From Bradyrhizobium sp. DOA9 (lineage in GTDB: Bacteria; Pseudomonadota; Alphaproteobacteria; Rhizobiales; Xanthobacteraceae), in assembly GCF_000617845.2 (NCBI RefSeq), contig NZ_DF820425.1, positions 7,690 through 71,689 of the forward strand: DNA of 64,000 bases, in the 5' to 3' direction. A program made the translations under genes and the position numbers. Within the stretch, counting starts at the first letter, position 1. The number at the start of each line of letters is the position of its first letter. Of this stretch, positions 45,973 to 57,771 are shown one piece after another. Below the pieces are notes generated by a model. That model saw nothing but the letters and a program-made list of their open reading frames with translations, was not told the origin of the DNA and did not search any database.

Positions 45973-46295
45973 CAGGTGCCATCTTTCTTTTGCGGGAAAT
46001 GCCGATCGATCATCGCCTCGCTGGCGAAGCCGGCGCGGCGAAGGGTATTGCGCAAGGACTGTGAGAAGGAGGTCAGGACCACCGGGCGACCCTGGGCCTC
46101 GCCCGTCCTGGCGGTCGACAGCAGCAGCTGGATCGAGGTCACGTCGGCCTTGTCGACGCTGGAGCAGTCGATCTCGAGCCGTTCCTGACGGCCGAATGCC
46201 TCGCGAACGAGATCATAGACGTTGCGGATGGCCGCAATGCTGCAATCGGCGGGCAACCGCAACGACCACTTCGGCTCCGTGGGATTGAGCGCCAT
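45972..46295 (-). CDS. STAS-domain protein, first gene of the che operon
   Basis: The 107-residue product from the ATG at 46295 has the SpoIIAA-like STAS pattern (LEIDCSSVDKADVTSIQLLLSTARTGEAQGRPV). The helix position that is phosphorylated in SpoIIAA reads DVTSIQLL, with Thr and Ser available. STAS genes open several alphaproteobacterial che operons. The stop overlaps the cheY start (TGATG). The longer frame to 46370 lacks support. Confidence 0.8.
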   Translation of the reverse strand: MALNPTEPKWSLRLPADCSIAAIRNVYDLVREAFGRQERLEIDCSSVDKADVTSIQLLLSTARTGEAQGRPVVLTSFSQSLRNTLRRAGFASEAMIDRHFPQKKDGT

Positions 46296-46535
46296 CGCTG
46301 CACCCGCCTCTGCTAAAATTCCACTACTCGTTTGACGCGAATCCGGTGAGCAAACTCCTAACGCGGGCATTCGTACAACTACGGGTCACATTTTTCAGAA
46401 ATTCGCGCAACCATGTGCAGACATGCACAACCTGCCCACATCGCGCTGGACACGCACATGCCCGTCAAATTTGCTTCGTGTTAATCCGCTTCGGTATTGG
46501 CTTGGGTTCGTGCCTTTGCCAGCGAACAGAGCCCG
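46296..46535. promoter_or_regulatory. Divergent promoter region between che operon and RR/HD-GYP gene
   Basis: The 240 bp are relatively AT rich. A palindrome TGTGCA-GACA-TGCACA (46414-46429) is a candidate operator. No gene is supported. Confidence 0.45.
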
Positions 46536-47357
46536 ATGCTGACCCAAGCGCTCCTGGTTGACGACAGCCGCTCCGTCCTCAATTTCCTGAAACGCCACAT
46601 CGAGGCTGAAGGACTGGTCGAGGCCACCACCTTCCTCGATCCCGTGGAGGCGCTGGCCTGCGCCCAGGAGCGCGCCTTCGATCTGGTCCTGGTCGACTAC
46701 GAGATGCCGCATATGGACGGCATCAGCTTCATCCGCACCTTCCGCAGGCTTCCCGGCCGCGCCGACATCCCGATCGCGATGATCACCTCGCGTCAGACCG
46801 ACGACCTCAAGATGGAAGCGCTGCAGGCCGGTGCAACCGATTTCCTGCCCAAGCAGCCGCAGAGCGCCGAGATGACGGTGCGGCTCACCGAGGTGGAGAT
46901 GGCGGTGATCAGGACGCATGCGACGATCGGCGAGCGCATCCTGGCAGATTCCAGCTGCGAGCTGATCCGGCTTGGCGCGCAAATTGCCGCGGGGCATCAC
47001 GAGCGCTGGGACGGCGCGGGCTATCCGAGCGGACTGAAGGCGGATGCAATTCCGATCGCCGCGCGCGTGGTGGCGGTCGCCGACGTCTTCGACGCCCTGA
47101 CGACGCGGCGGCCATACAAGGAGCCGATGCCGCTCGAGGTCGCGCGCGACTACCTGGTCGAGAACGCGGGCCGGCAGTTCGACCCGGGCTGCGTCGAGGC
47201 TTTCCTGTCGCGCTGGGACGAGGTGGTCGAGATCGCCGGCGGTCAGCGGACGATTCCTTTGCCGAGCGCCGCCGCCCCTCTGGCTCCCGATATGGAGCGT
47301 GCGGCAGCCAGCTCGTCAGACGAGAGCCATCCGGCCGAGGCAATCCCCACGGCCTGA
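46536..47357 (+). CDS. Response regulator with internally truncated HD-GYP domain
   Basis: The 273-residue protein has a receiver domain (residues about 3-115: D9/D10, phosphoacceptor D54 in LVLVDYEMP, K106). After QSAEMTVRL it joins directly to the middle of an HD-GYP domain (EVEMAVIRTHATIGERIL), continuing through GHHERWDGAGYPSGL and VVAVADVFDALTTRRPYKEP. The linker and N-terminal half of HD-GYP, including the catalytic HD pair (normally LHDIGK), are absent with the frame intact. RpfG-type proteins degrade c-di-GMP; this one very likely cannot. It diverges from the che operon. Confidence 0.8.
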   Translation: MLTQALLVDDSRSVLNFLKRHIEAEGLVEATTFLDPVEALACAQERAFDLVLVDYEMPHMDGISFIRTFRRLPGRADIPIAMITSRQTDDLKMEALQAGATDFLPKQPQSAEMTVRLTEVEMAVIRTHATIGERILADSSCELIRLGAQIAAGHHERWDGAGYPSGLKADAIPIAARVVAVADVFDALTTRRPYKEPMPLEVARDYLVENAGRQFDPGCVEAFLSRWDEVVEIAGGQRTIPLPSAAAPLAPDMERAAASSSDESHPAEAIPTA

Positions 47358-47541
47358 CCCGACCAATCCACCAACATCTTGCCGCGGCACCATTTTTCTC
47401 CGGTCGCCGGTTTGAACCTGTTCCTGCTAGAGTGGCACCAAGAACCAAGAGTGATTCTGGTCACACTTGCCCCGGCGCCCTGCTGCTAGGCATCGAACCA
47501 GGACGGGCACCAGAGCATCGTCGAATTGGATGAGAATTCCC

Positions 47542-48210
47542 ATGAAAAGCCTGATCGGCGCCTGTGTCGGCGCATTCTGCCTTGCGGCCCCCGCTGTGGC
47601 GGAGACTCCCGCTGCGATCGTCGAGGACATCCAGGGCAAGGTCGACGGCATCGCATTCATGGACTATGTGGCGCCGGGCAAGATCATCAAGCTCGGGCCC
47701 AAGGCGAGCGTCACGCTCAGCTACCTGAAATCCTGCCAGCGCGAGACCATCAGCGAAGGTGTCGTTCTGGTCGGCGCCGAGCAGAGCACCGTGCAGCTTG
47801 GCGAGGTCAAGCGGGAAAAGGTGCCCTGCGATACCAATGCCGCCAAGCTCTCAGAACGTGAAGCGAACCAGAGCGCCGCAACGACCTTCCGCACCGTGCG
47901 CTCGGACGCCAAGGGCGGGCCCGCCAGGCTGCCGACGCTTTACGGCGTCTCGCCAGTGGTGCAAGCCAAAGCCGGCGGCACGCTGGTGATCGAGCGCACC
48001 GACGGCAAGGAGCCCACGATCAGCGTGCCGCTCAAGGGCGAGGCCATGGTCGGCGGCAAGTTCTATGATTTCGCCAAGGCCGGAAAGACACTGACCCCTG
48101 GCGGCAGCTACCTCGCCATTCTCGGTGCCAAGCGCTACGCCTTCCAGATCGATGCCAGCGCCACCTCCTCGCCGAACCCGATCATCGGCCGCCTGCTGCG
48201 GCTCGAATAG
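47542..48210 (+). CDS. Exported FecR-like domain protein
   Basis: The 222-residue product starts at MKSLIGACVG (an ATG at 47530 would add four residues) with a signal peptide ending AVAE. The middle has the FecR-like beta pattern (VEDIQGKVDGIAFMDYVAPGKIIKLGPKASVTLSYL). Two Cys lie in SCQRE and VPCDT. It is 34 bp before the CHASE2 cyclase gene and probably co-transcribed, so it may be the periplasmic partner of that sensor. Confidence 0.6.
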   Translation: MKSLIGACVGAFCLAAPAVAETPAAIVEDIQGKVDGIAFMDYVAPGKIIKLGPKASVTLSYLKSCQRETISEGVVLVGAEQSTVQLGEVKREKVPCDTNAAKLSEREANQSAATTFRTVRSDAKGGPARLPTLYGVSPVVQAKAGGTLVIERTDGKEPTISVPLKGEAMVGGKFYDFAKAGKTLTPGGSYLAILGAKRYAFQIDASATSSPNPIIGRLLRLE

Positions 48211-48244
48211 GCGGACTCGAATAAGCGGAATTGGCGACGGGGCG

Positions 48245-50395
48245 ATGCGGCGGATCGGGGGACGGGACATCGTTGCGGCGATTCTGATCGCGATCCTTGC
48301 GGGCGCGATCTTCACGGCCCCACCGCTGCAGACGTTGCAAGGCCTCTCGCTCGACATCCTCACCGCACTGCGCGGGAAGATCGATGGCGACCGCCGCGAT
48401 CCCGCGACATCTCCGGTCGTCGTCGTGGCCATCGACGGCGAAACCTACGAGACGCCGCCGTTCAAGGGATCGCCGACGCAGACCTGGACACGCGAGATCG
48501 GCCGGGTGCTGGGCAGCATCAGCGACGGCGGCGCCAAGGTGATCGGCTTCGACGTCATCTTCAAGAACTCGATCGAGCAGTCCGAGATTCCCTTTGGCGA
48601 CGCGCCGTTCGGTGCCCGCTTGCGCGGATTTGACCGGGACTATCTGATCGCGCTGCGGCAGATCTCGGACGCGGGCAAGCTGGTGCTCGGCGAGATCCTG
48701 AGCAACGACCATCCGGAAGTGCCCTACCGTGCGCAGCAGCTGGCGGTGCGAAACAACGTCCGTGCGCTCAATGTCCACACCGATGCGGACGACGTCATCC
48801 GGCGGATGCCGCTCAGCTTCTCCATCGATGGCAAGCCGGTGCCCACCATGGCGGTCGAACTCGCCGCCCGCGCGCTCGGCGCGAAGTTCGAGATTGTGCC
48901 ATCCGGTGCGGCCGAGCTATCCGGCTACGCGATCCCGAGCACTGTACCGAACACGTTGACGCTCAACTTCCGCGGCCTCGGCCGCGACGTTCCGACCTTC
49001 TCCTTTGCCGATCTGCGCGCCTGCGTCGAGAAAGGCGACCGCGATTTCTTTCGCCGCGCCTTCGATGGCAAGGTCGTTCTGCTCGGCACCATCCTCAACT
49101 TCGAGGACCGCAAGCTCACCTCGATGCGGCTGTCCGGCGGCTATGACGGGACGCCGTCGGCACGATGTGCCACGCCCGCGCCTGCCAGCACCGCGCAAAG
49201 GAAGCGCAGCGACGTCGCCGGCGTGTTCGTGCACGCCGCTGCGGTCCGGAACCTGATCGAGCACGATGCCGTGACCGAGCTCGGCACGCCCGCGCGGACC
49301 CTTCTCACGATCGCGTTCGCGGCCATCATCGCCTGTGCGGCCGGCGCGCTCGCACCGAGTGGCGCTCTGATCGCCTGGCTCGGCCTCACGATCGTCTACG
49401 CGGTCGTTGCCGTCGGCGCCTTCGTCCATGCCTTGGCACTGCCGCTGACGGAGCCGGCGCTCGCAAGCCTTGCCGCGCTCGCGATCATGATCGGCTATCG
49501 CTTCGTGCTGGCCGATCGCGACGAGCGCTTCCTGCGCAAGAGCTTTGCCCTTTACCTCGCGCCCGAGGTGATCGAGACCATGGTCGCCTCCGGCAAGATG
49601 CCGGCGCTCGGCGGCGAGTTGCGCAACGTCACCATGTTCTTCTCCGACCTCAGCGGATTCTCGTCGATCGCCGAGACGATGACGCCGGGCGAGCTGGTGA
49701 CGCTGATGAACGAATATCTGTCCGCCATGACCGACATCATCGAAAGCCATGGCGGCTACGTCGACAAATATATCGGCGATTCCATCGTCGCCATGTTCGG
49801 CGCGCCGGCCGACGATCCCGCCCACGCACGCAATGCGGTGCGGGCCGCGCTGAACTGCCACGAGAAGCTGGCCGAGCTCAATGCCGGCCATCCCGCCTTC
49901 GCCGGTCACGGCCTGTCGCATCGCATCGGGCTCAACAGCGGCGAAGCCGTGGTCGGCAATATCGGCTCCCGCCGCCGCTTCAACTACACCGTGATGAGCG
50001 ACACCGTGAACGTGGCGTCGCGGCTCGAGGGCGCCAACAAATATTACGGCACCGCGATCATGGCCTCCGAAACGACGATGGCGCAGACCGGCGATAGCTT
50101 CGCCTGGCGCGAACTCGACGCGATCAGGGTGCAGGGCCGCGGCGAGCCGATCAGGGTGTTCGAGCCGCTCGCGGAAACCGGCGCGGAAAGTGCCGAGCAG
50201 GCCAAGGTGGCCGCAGCCTATGCGGAGGGGCTGGCGTGCTGGCGGGCACGGGAGTTTGCGAAGGCGGCCGAGGCGTTCGGCGGCGTGGCAAATATCGATC
50301 CTGCATCAGCGCGGTTCGCCAAGCGTGCGACAGTGCTGACGGAGAACCCGCCGCCGCCGGACTGGACACCGGTCAATACGCTGGAAGGAAAGTAG
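48245..50395 (+). CDS. CHASE2-domain class III adenylate/guanylate cyclase
   Basis: The 716-residue sensor cyclase has an N-terminal membrane segment (IVAAILIAILAGAIF), a large periplasmic CHASE2 domain (about 30-360), about three membrane helices (about 360-420) and a cytoplasmic class III catalytic domain (about 460-640). Metal aspartates lie in TMFFSDLSGFSS and YIGDSIVAMFG; the purine-specificity Lys is in DKYIGDS and Asp in VMSDTVNVASR. A short TPR-like tail follows. It should make cAMP (or cGMP) from a periplasmic cue. The upstream partner is the FecR-like protein. Confidence 0.88.
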   Translation: MRRIGGRDIVAAILIAILAGAIFTAPPLQTLQGLSLDILTALRGKIDGDRRDPATSPVVVVAIDGETYETPPFKGSPTQTWTREIGRVLGSISDGGAKVIGFDVIFKNSIEQSEIPFGDAPFGARLRGFDRDYLIALRQISDAGKLVLGEILSNDHPEVPYRAQQLAVRNNVRALNVHTDADDVIRRMPLSFSIDGKPVPTMAVELAARALGAKFEIVPSGAAELSGYAIPSTVPNTLTLNFRGLGRDVPTFSFADLRACVEKGDRDFFRRAFDGKVVLLGTILNFEDRKLTSMRLSGGYDGTPSARCATPAPASTAQRKRSDVAGVFVHAAAVRNLIEHDAVTELGTPARTLLTIAFAAIIACAAGALAPSGALIAWLGLTIVYAVVAVGAFVHALALPLTEPALASLAALAIMIGYRFVLADRDERFLRKSFALYLAPEVIETMVASGKMPALGGELRNVTMFFSDLSGFSSIAETMTPGELVTLMNEYLSAMTDIIESHGGYVDKYIGDSIVAMFGAPADDPAHARNAVRAALNCHEKLAELNAGHPAFAGHGLSHRIGLNSGEAVVGNIGSRRRFNYTVMSDTVNVASRLEGANKYYGTAIMASETTMAQTGDSFAWRELDAIRVQGRGEPIRVFEPLAETGAESAEQAKVAAAYAEGLACWRAREFAKAAEAFGGVANIDPASARFAKRATVLTENPPPPDWTPVNTLEGK

Positions 50396-50400
50396 CGGGG

Positions 50401-50571
50401 CTCTTACCCTCCCCTGGAGGGGGAGGGTCGGCTCGCATCTGAGCGTAGCGAAGATGAGAGACGGGGTGGAGTGAAGGTCTCTCCACGTCCGACAGTGCCC
50501 CAGAGGAGAGATCACCCCACCCCGCTCGCGCTGCGCGCGATCGACCCTCCCCCTCCAGGGGAGGGTAAGAG
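50401..50571. repeat. 171-bp palindromic element with perfect 30-bp terminal inverted repeats
   Basis: The arms at 50401-50430 and 50542-50571 are exact inverse complements. The 111-bp interior is also partly palindromic (GCATCTGAGCGTAGCGAAGATG). It fills the gap between the cyclase stop (6 bp away) and the pobA stop (11 bp away), where it could act as a bidirectional terminator. Form and placement are like MITE-type repeats. Confidence 0.85.
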
Positions 50572-50581
50572 TGATGATCGC

Positions 50582-52710
<2,129 letters not shown>

Positions 52711-53041
52711 AGCACCGGACAAAGGACCAGGACATATCCGATCGACGCGCCGCGCGGTCTCTCGGTTGCCATTTACCTTCGTATATGGCGCCCCTTCCTT
52801 TGGATAGAGACCCTTTACCTCCGTACAATTGAGCGGGGCGTGCCCAAGCCCTAGCGTAACGGCATTCGGCGCCCTGGCGCTGGTGGCATGGAACCTCCCG
52901 ACCCTCGGCGCAAGGCGGCCAACCCTGTCCGGTCGTCTGCGCCGCTTTTTAGCAAGCCATCGGCGCATTCAAGTCGTTTCCCGCCGACACGGCGCGCCAT
53001 TTTGGCCAAACGGTCGGTGCCGAACCCGGGAGTTGTGCATA
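52711..53041. other. 331-bp intergenic stretch before the NYN gene
   Basis: No gene is supported; in-frame upstream extension of the NYN gene reads as Arg-rich, unlike coding sequence. A GGGAG site about 9 nt before 53042 supports that ATG. No repeats were noted. Confidence 0.4.
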
Positions 53042-53653
53042 ATGTCTTCGCTTGGGAAGAGCGCGCTCTTCATCGACGGCTCCAATCTCCATGCCACCGC
53101 CAAGGCGCTCGGCTTCGAGATCGATTACAGACGCCTGCTCAGCGAATTTCAAAGCCGAGCTACGCTGTTACGGGCCTTCTACTACACGACCATCATCGAG
53201 GATCAGGAATATTCGTCGATCCGCCCCTTGATCGACTGGCTCGACTACAACGGGTTCACGGTCGTCACCAAGCTCACCAGGGAGTTCATCGACGCCACCA
53301 CCGGCCGCCGCAAGGTGAAGGGCAGCATGGATGTGGACCTTGCCGTGAGCGCGATGGAGCTCGCCCAGCATGTCGATCAGATCGTGTTGTGCTCGGGCGA
53401 CGGGGATTTCCGTTCGCTGGTGGAGGCCCTGCAACGCCGCGGTGTCCGCGTGACGGTCGTCTCCACACTCTCCACTCAGCCGCCCATGGTCGCCGACGAC
53501 CTGCGCCGGCAGGCGGACGTATTCATCGATTTGGTGGAGTTGAAGCCCAAAATCGGGCGCGATCCACCCGACCGGCCGGGAGCGCGCGAGGTGCGCCAGC
53601 CACCGCAATTCCTCGCGCGCGGAACGATCAGGCGTGACGACCGGGTGCAATGA
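53042..53653 (+). CDS. NYN-domain (LabA/DUF88-type) putative nuclease
   Basis: The 203-residue product has a PIN-like NYN fold with conserved acidic residues: FIDGSNLH near the N-terminus, GSMDVDLAVSAMELA in the middle and LCSGDGDFRSLVEALQRRG. Residues 1 to about 165 form the domain and the C-terminal 40 are Pro/Arg rich. LabA-type proteins are putative RNases. It converges on pcaG with 23 bp between stops. Confidence 0.85.
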   Translation: MSSLGKSALFIDGSNLHATAKALGFEIDYRRLLSEFQSRATLLRAFYYTTIIEDQEYSSIRPLIDWLDYNGFTVVTKLTREFIDATTGRRKVKGSMDVDLAVSAMELAQHVDQIVLCSGDGDFRSLVEALQRRGVRVTVVSTLSTQPPMVADDLRRQADVFIDLVELKPKIGRDPPDRPGAREVRQPPQFLARGTIRRDDRVQ

Positions 53654-53676
53654 TCGGAAGACGGCCGCGCGGCACC

Positions 53677-54303
53677 TCACACGTCGAAGAACACCGTCTC
53701 CTCCGGCCCCTGCAGATTGATCGTGAAGGCGTACACGACCTTGCCGGCGCGCTCGCTTCGGGTTGCGATCAATGTCTTGCGGCGGACCGGCTGCTCGATC
53801 AGGTTGAGGACGGGATCGGCAGCGTTGGCGGCTTCCTCGTCCGAGAAATAGAGCCGCGTGTTGAGGCCGATGTTGATGCCGCGCGCGACGATCCAGAGGT
53901 TGACGTGCGGCGCGCATTTGCGCCCCGTCCTGTCGGTGATCGCGCCCGGCTTGATGGTCTCGAAGGTGACGAGGCCGCTGTCGAAGTCGGACCCGGCGCG
54001 GCCCCAGCCGCGAAACTCGTCATCCAGCGCGCCGGCCGAGCGATCGGCCGGATGGTTGTAGCGTCCGGCTGCATTGGCTTGCCAGATCTCCAGCAGCACG
54101 TCGCGCAGCGGCGTGCCGGTGCCGTCGAGCACCTTGCCCTCCAGCGTGATGCGCTCGCCCTTCGTGTTCGGCGTCACCAGCACGTTGGAGAAATTCTTCT
54201 CGAAGATGTCGAAGCCGGCCATGGCCGGGATCAGGCCGATATGGACGTAGGGCCCGGCGGTCTGCGAGGCGGTTTCCTTGAGATAGTTGAGCTGCTGCGG
54301 CAT
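53677..54303 (-). CDS. pcaG: Protocatechuate 3,4-dioxygenase alpha subunit (PcaG)
   Basis: The 208-residue non-catalytic alpha subunit has the intradiol dioxygenase fold: QTAGPYVHIGLIP, LLEIWQANAAGRYNHPAD, FETIKPGAITDRTGRKCAPHVNLWIVARG. It lacks the full set of iron ligands carried by PcaH. It forms an (alpha-beta-Fe)n complex with PcaH that opens the protocatechuate ring between the hydroxyls to give beta-carboxy-cis,cis-muconate. It starts 5 bp after the pcaH stop. Confidence 0.93.
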   Translation of the reverse strand: MPQQLNYLKETASQTAGPYVHIGLIPAMAGFDIFEKNFSNVLVTPNTKGERITLEGKVLDGTGTPLRDVLLEIWQANAAGRYNHPADRSAGALDDEFRGWGRAGSDFDSGLVTFETIKPGAITDRTGRKCAPHVNLWIVARGINIGLNTRLYFSDEEAANAADPVLNLIEQPVRRKTLIATRSERAGKVVYAFTINLQGPEETVFFDV

Positions 54304-54308
54304 GGAGT

Positions 54309-55194
<886 letters not shown>

Positions 55195-56115
55195 ATGAAG
55201 GAAATCGATCATTTGGCCCTCGACGGCCACGCCCTCGAACTGTTTCTGGCCGTGCTGGAGGAGGGATCGGTGACTGCGGCGGCGACGCGGCTCGGCCTGA
55301 CGCAATCGGCCGTCAGCCACGGGTTGAACAAGCTGCGGCGGATCGCAGGCGATCCGCTGTTCGCGAAATCCGGCCGCGGCATCGTCGCGACTGCCCACGC
55401 CCAGGCGCTGGCGACGAAGGCACGCGCGTTGATCGACGAGATGCGCAGCTTTGCCGGCGGCGTCACGTTCGAGCCGCCGCGCGCCCAGCTCTCGCTCACG
55501 ATTGCCGCCAACGACTTCCAGCGCGACCTGCTGCTGCCGCGGTTCTTCGATCACGTCGCCGCACAAGTGAAGAGCCTGAACCTGCGCGTGATCCCCTCGC
55601 AATCGCCCTCGCCCGCGATGCTGCGCGAGAACCGCTGCGACCTCCTGATCACGCCGCTGCCGCCCTCCGGCGTCGACATCGTGCAGAAGCGGCTGCTGAG
55701 GGATCACTACGTCTGCTACTACGATGCAAAGGCACGTGCCGCGCCGGCCAGCCGCCATGCCTATCTCGCGGCGCGTCACGTTACCGTGGTCTATACCGAC
55801 AATGAGCGGCTCGACTTCGACCGCCGGCTGGCGGCGAACGGGCTGCACCGCGATATCGCCATCTCGGTGCCGAGCTTCTCCGGCGTGCCGTCCTTCCTGC
55901 GCGGCTCGCAGATGCTGGCGAGCATGCCGAGCCTGCTCGCGTCCGGCGTGATGCGCGGCTTTGCGCAAGCACCGATTCCGCTGGCGTCCCGCACGAAGAC
56001 CCTGGCCGAGCTGCCGATGTTCATGGTCTGGCACCAGCGCTACCAGAAGGATCCTGCCCATCGCTGGGTCAGGAGCCAGCTCGAGGCCGTCGCGGCGACG
56101 GCCGGCAAGTCCTGA
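55195..56115 (+). CDS. LysR-family transcriptional regulator of the pcaHG region
   Basis: The 306-residue regulator from the ATG at 55195 (an ATG at 55186 adds three residues) has an N-terminal helix-turn-helix (FLAVLEEGSVTAAATRLGLTQSAVSHGLNKLRR) and a periplasmic-binding-like effector domain (LSLTIAANDFQRDLLLPRF). It is divergent from pcaHG, and its likely job is control of that operon. Whether it is a PcaQ orthologue was not determined. Confidence 0.85.
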   Translation: MKEIDHLALDGHALELFLAVLEEGSVTAAATRLGLTQSAVSHGLNKLRRIAGDPLFAKSGRGIVATAHAQALATKARALIDEMRSFAGGVTFEPPRAQLSLTIAANDFQRDLLLPRFFDHVAAQVKSLNLRVIPSQSPSPAMLRENRCDLLITPLPPSGVDIVQKRLLRDHYVCYYDAKARAAPASRHAYLAARHVTVVYTDNERLDFDRRLAANGLHRDIAISVPSFSGVPSFLRGSQMLASMPSLLASGVMRGFAQAPIPLASRTKTLAELPMFMVWHQRYQKDPAHRWVRSQLEAVAATAGKS

Positions 56116-56213
56116 CCTCCAGGTCTCAAGCCTGATATCAGGTGCCGCGCTTCGCAAGACTGCCCTTCCCAAACCCACTGGTTGCGCGGTGGGAGCCGCG
56201 CTAAAATCCCCCC

Positions 56214-57518
56214 ATGACAGTGACCGACATTGCGAGCCGGACCTACAATCACAGCTGGCGGCTGGATCCCATCATCCGCAGCCTGCTGGATACCGACTTC
56301 TACAAACTATTGATGTTGCAGATGATTCGGGAGGATTACCCGAATCAGCAGGTGACCTTCTCGGTCATCAACCGCTCGCGCCATGTGCGGCTTGCCGAGA
56401 TCATCGACGAGGCCGAGCTGCGCGCCCAGCTCGACCATGCCCGCACCATCCGCTTCACCAAGAAGGAGCTGATCTGGCTGGCCGGTAACACCTTCTACGG
56501 CAAGACCCATATGTTCTCGGCGGATTTCATCCGCTGGCTGGCGGAATTCCGCTTGCCCGAATACGAGCTGCGCAAGGTCGAGGGCCAGTACGAGCTGCAT
56601 TTCCACGGCCCCTGGACCCACACCACGATGTGGGAGATTCCGGCGCTTGCGATCCTCAACGAGCTGCGTTCGCGCGCGGCGATGAAGGGCCGCGGCCGCT
56701 TCGAGCTCGACGTGCTCTACGCCCGCGCCAAGGCCAAGCTGTGGACCAAGGTCGAACGGCTGCGCCAGCTCGAGGGCCTGCGGCTCTCCGACTTCGGCAC
56801 GCGCCGCCGTCACGGCTTCCTCTGGCAGCGCTGGTGCGTCGAGGCGGTGAAGGAAGGCCTCGGCTCCTCCTTCATCGGCACGTCCAACGTGCTGCTCGCC
56901 ATGGACAACGATCTCGAAGCCATCGGCACCAACGCGCACGAGCTGCCGATGGTAGCGGCCGCTCTCGCCAGGGACGACGAGGAATTGCGCTGGGCGCCCT
57001 ACCGCATTCTCGACCAATGGCGCCAGACCTATGGCGGCAATCTGCTGATCGCGCTGCCCGACGCCTTCGGCACCAAGGTTTTCCTGCGCGATGCACCGGA
57101 ATGGGTCGCCGATTGGACCGGCTTCCGCCCCGACAGCGCGCCGCCGATCCAGGCCGGCGACGAGATCATCGCCTGGTGGGAGAAGAAGGGCCGCAACCCC
57201 AAGGACAAGCTGCTGGTCTTCTCCGACGCGATGGACGTCGGCTCGATCGAGGACACCTATCGCCACTTCGCGGGGCGCGTGCGCCTCTCCTTCGGCTGGG
57301 GCACCAACCTCACCAACGATTTCGTCGGCTGCACGCCGGACGGCTCCATCAGCCTCGATCCGATCTCGCTGGTCTGCAAGGTCTCGTCGGTCGACGGCCG
57401 TCCGGCCGTCAAGCTCTCCGACAATCCGGAGAAGGCGACCGGCCTGCCCTCGGAAATCGAACGTTACCTGCGCGTGTTCGGCGACGCCGGTCGCGTGCGC
57501 AAGCCGGTGCTGGTCTGA
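56214..57518 (+). CDS. pncB: Nicotinate phosphoribosyltransferase (PncB)
   Basis: The 434-residue enzyme of NAD salvage makes nicotinate mononucleotide from nicotinate and PRPP. Motifs include the N-terminal [14 protein letters not shown], the phosphorylation-loop His in [23 protein letters not shown] and [18 protein letters not shown]. Length and order match the bacterial PncB type. It stands alone, 98 bp after the LysR gene. Confidence 0.93.
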   Translation: MTVTDIASRTYNHSWRLDPIIRSLLDTDFYKLLMLQMIREDYPNQQVTFSVINRSRHVRLAEIIDEAELRAQLDHARTIRFTKKELIWLAGNTFYGKTHMFSADFIRWLAEFRLPEYELRKVEGQYELHFHGPWTHTTMWEIPALAILNELRSRAAMKGRGRFELDVLYARAKAKLWTKVERLRQLEGLRLSDFGTRRRHGFLWQRWCVEAVKEGLGSSFIGTSNVLLAMDNDLEAIGTNAHELPMVAAALARDDEELRWAPYRILDQWRQTYGGNLLIALPDAFGTKVFLRDAPEWVADWTGFRPDSAPPIQAGDEIIAWWEKKGRNPKDKLLVFSDAMDVGSIEDTYRHFAGRVRLSFGWGTNLTNDFVGCTPDGSISLDPISLVCKVSSVDGRPAVKLSDNPEKATGLPSEIERYLRVFGDAGRVRKPVLV

Positions 57519-57771
57519 CAACACGCGCATCACGACGCTCGGAGCGAGTGTAGCGCTCATCGCCGATACCGCGCCAATATCGGTTGATCGGCATTTGAAA
57601 CGATCTGCGCGCATCCAGCTCACATCGCCTTCACCGTGTGGCGCAGTCCCTCGCTTTTTTCAGGACGGGTTAAGCAACCGTCGCATCTAATTCACGCGCA
57701 GGCGCAGCGCTCCGCCGGGGGCATTGCGCGATTCGAGGAACGCCAGGGTGTTTCGCAGAACAGCAACGTCG

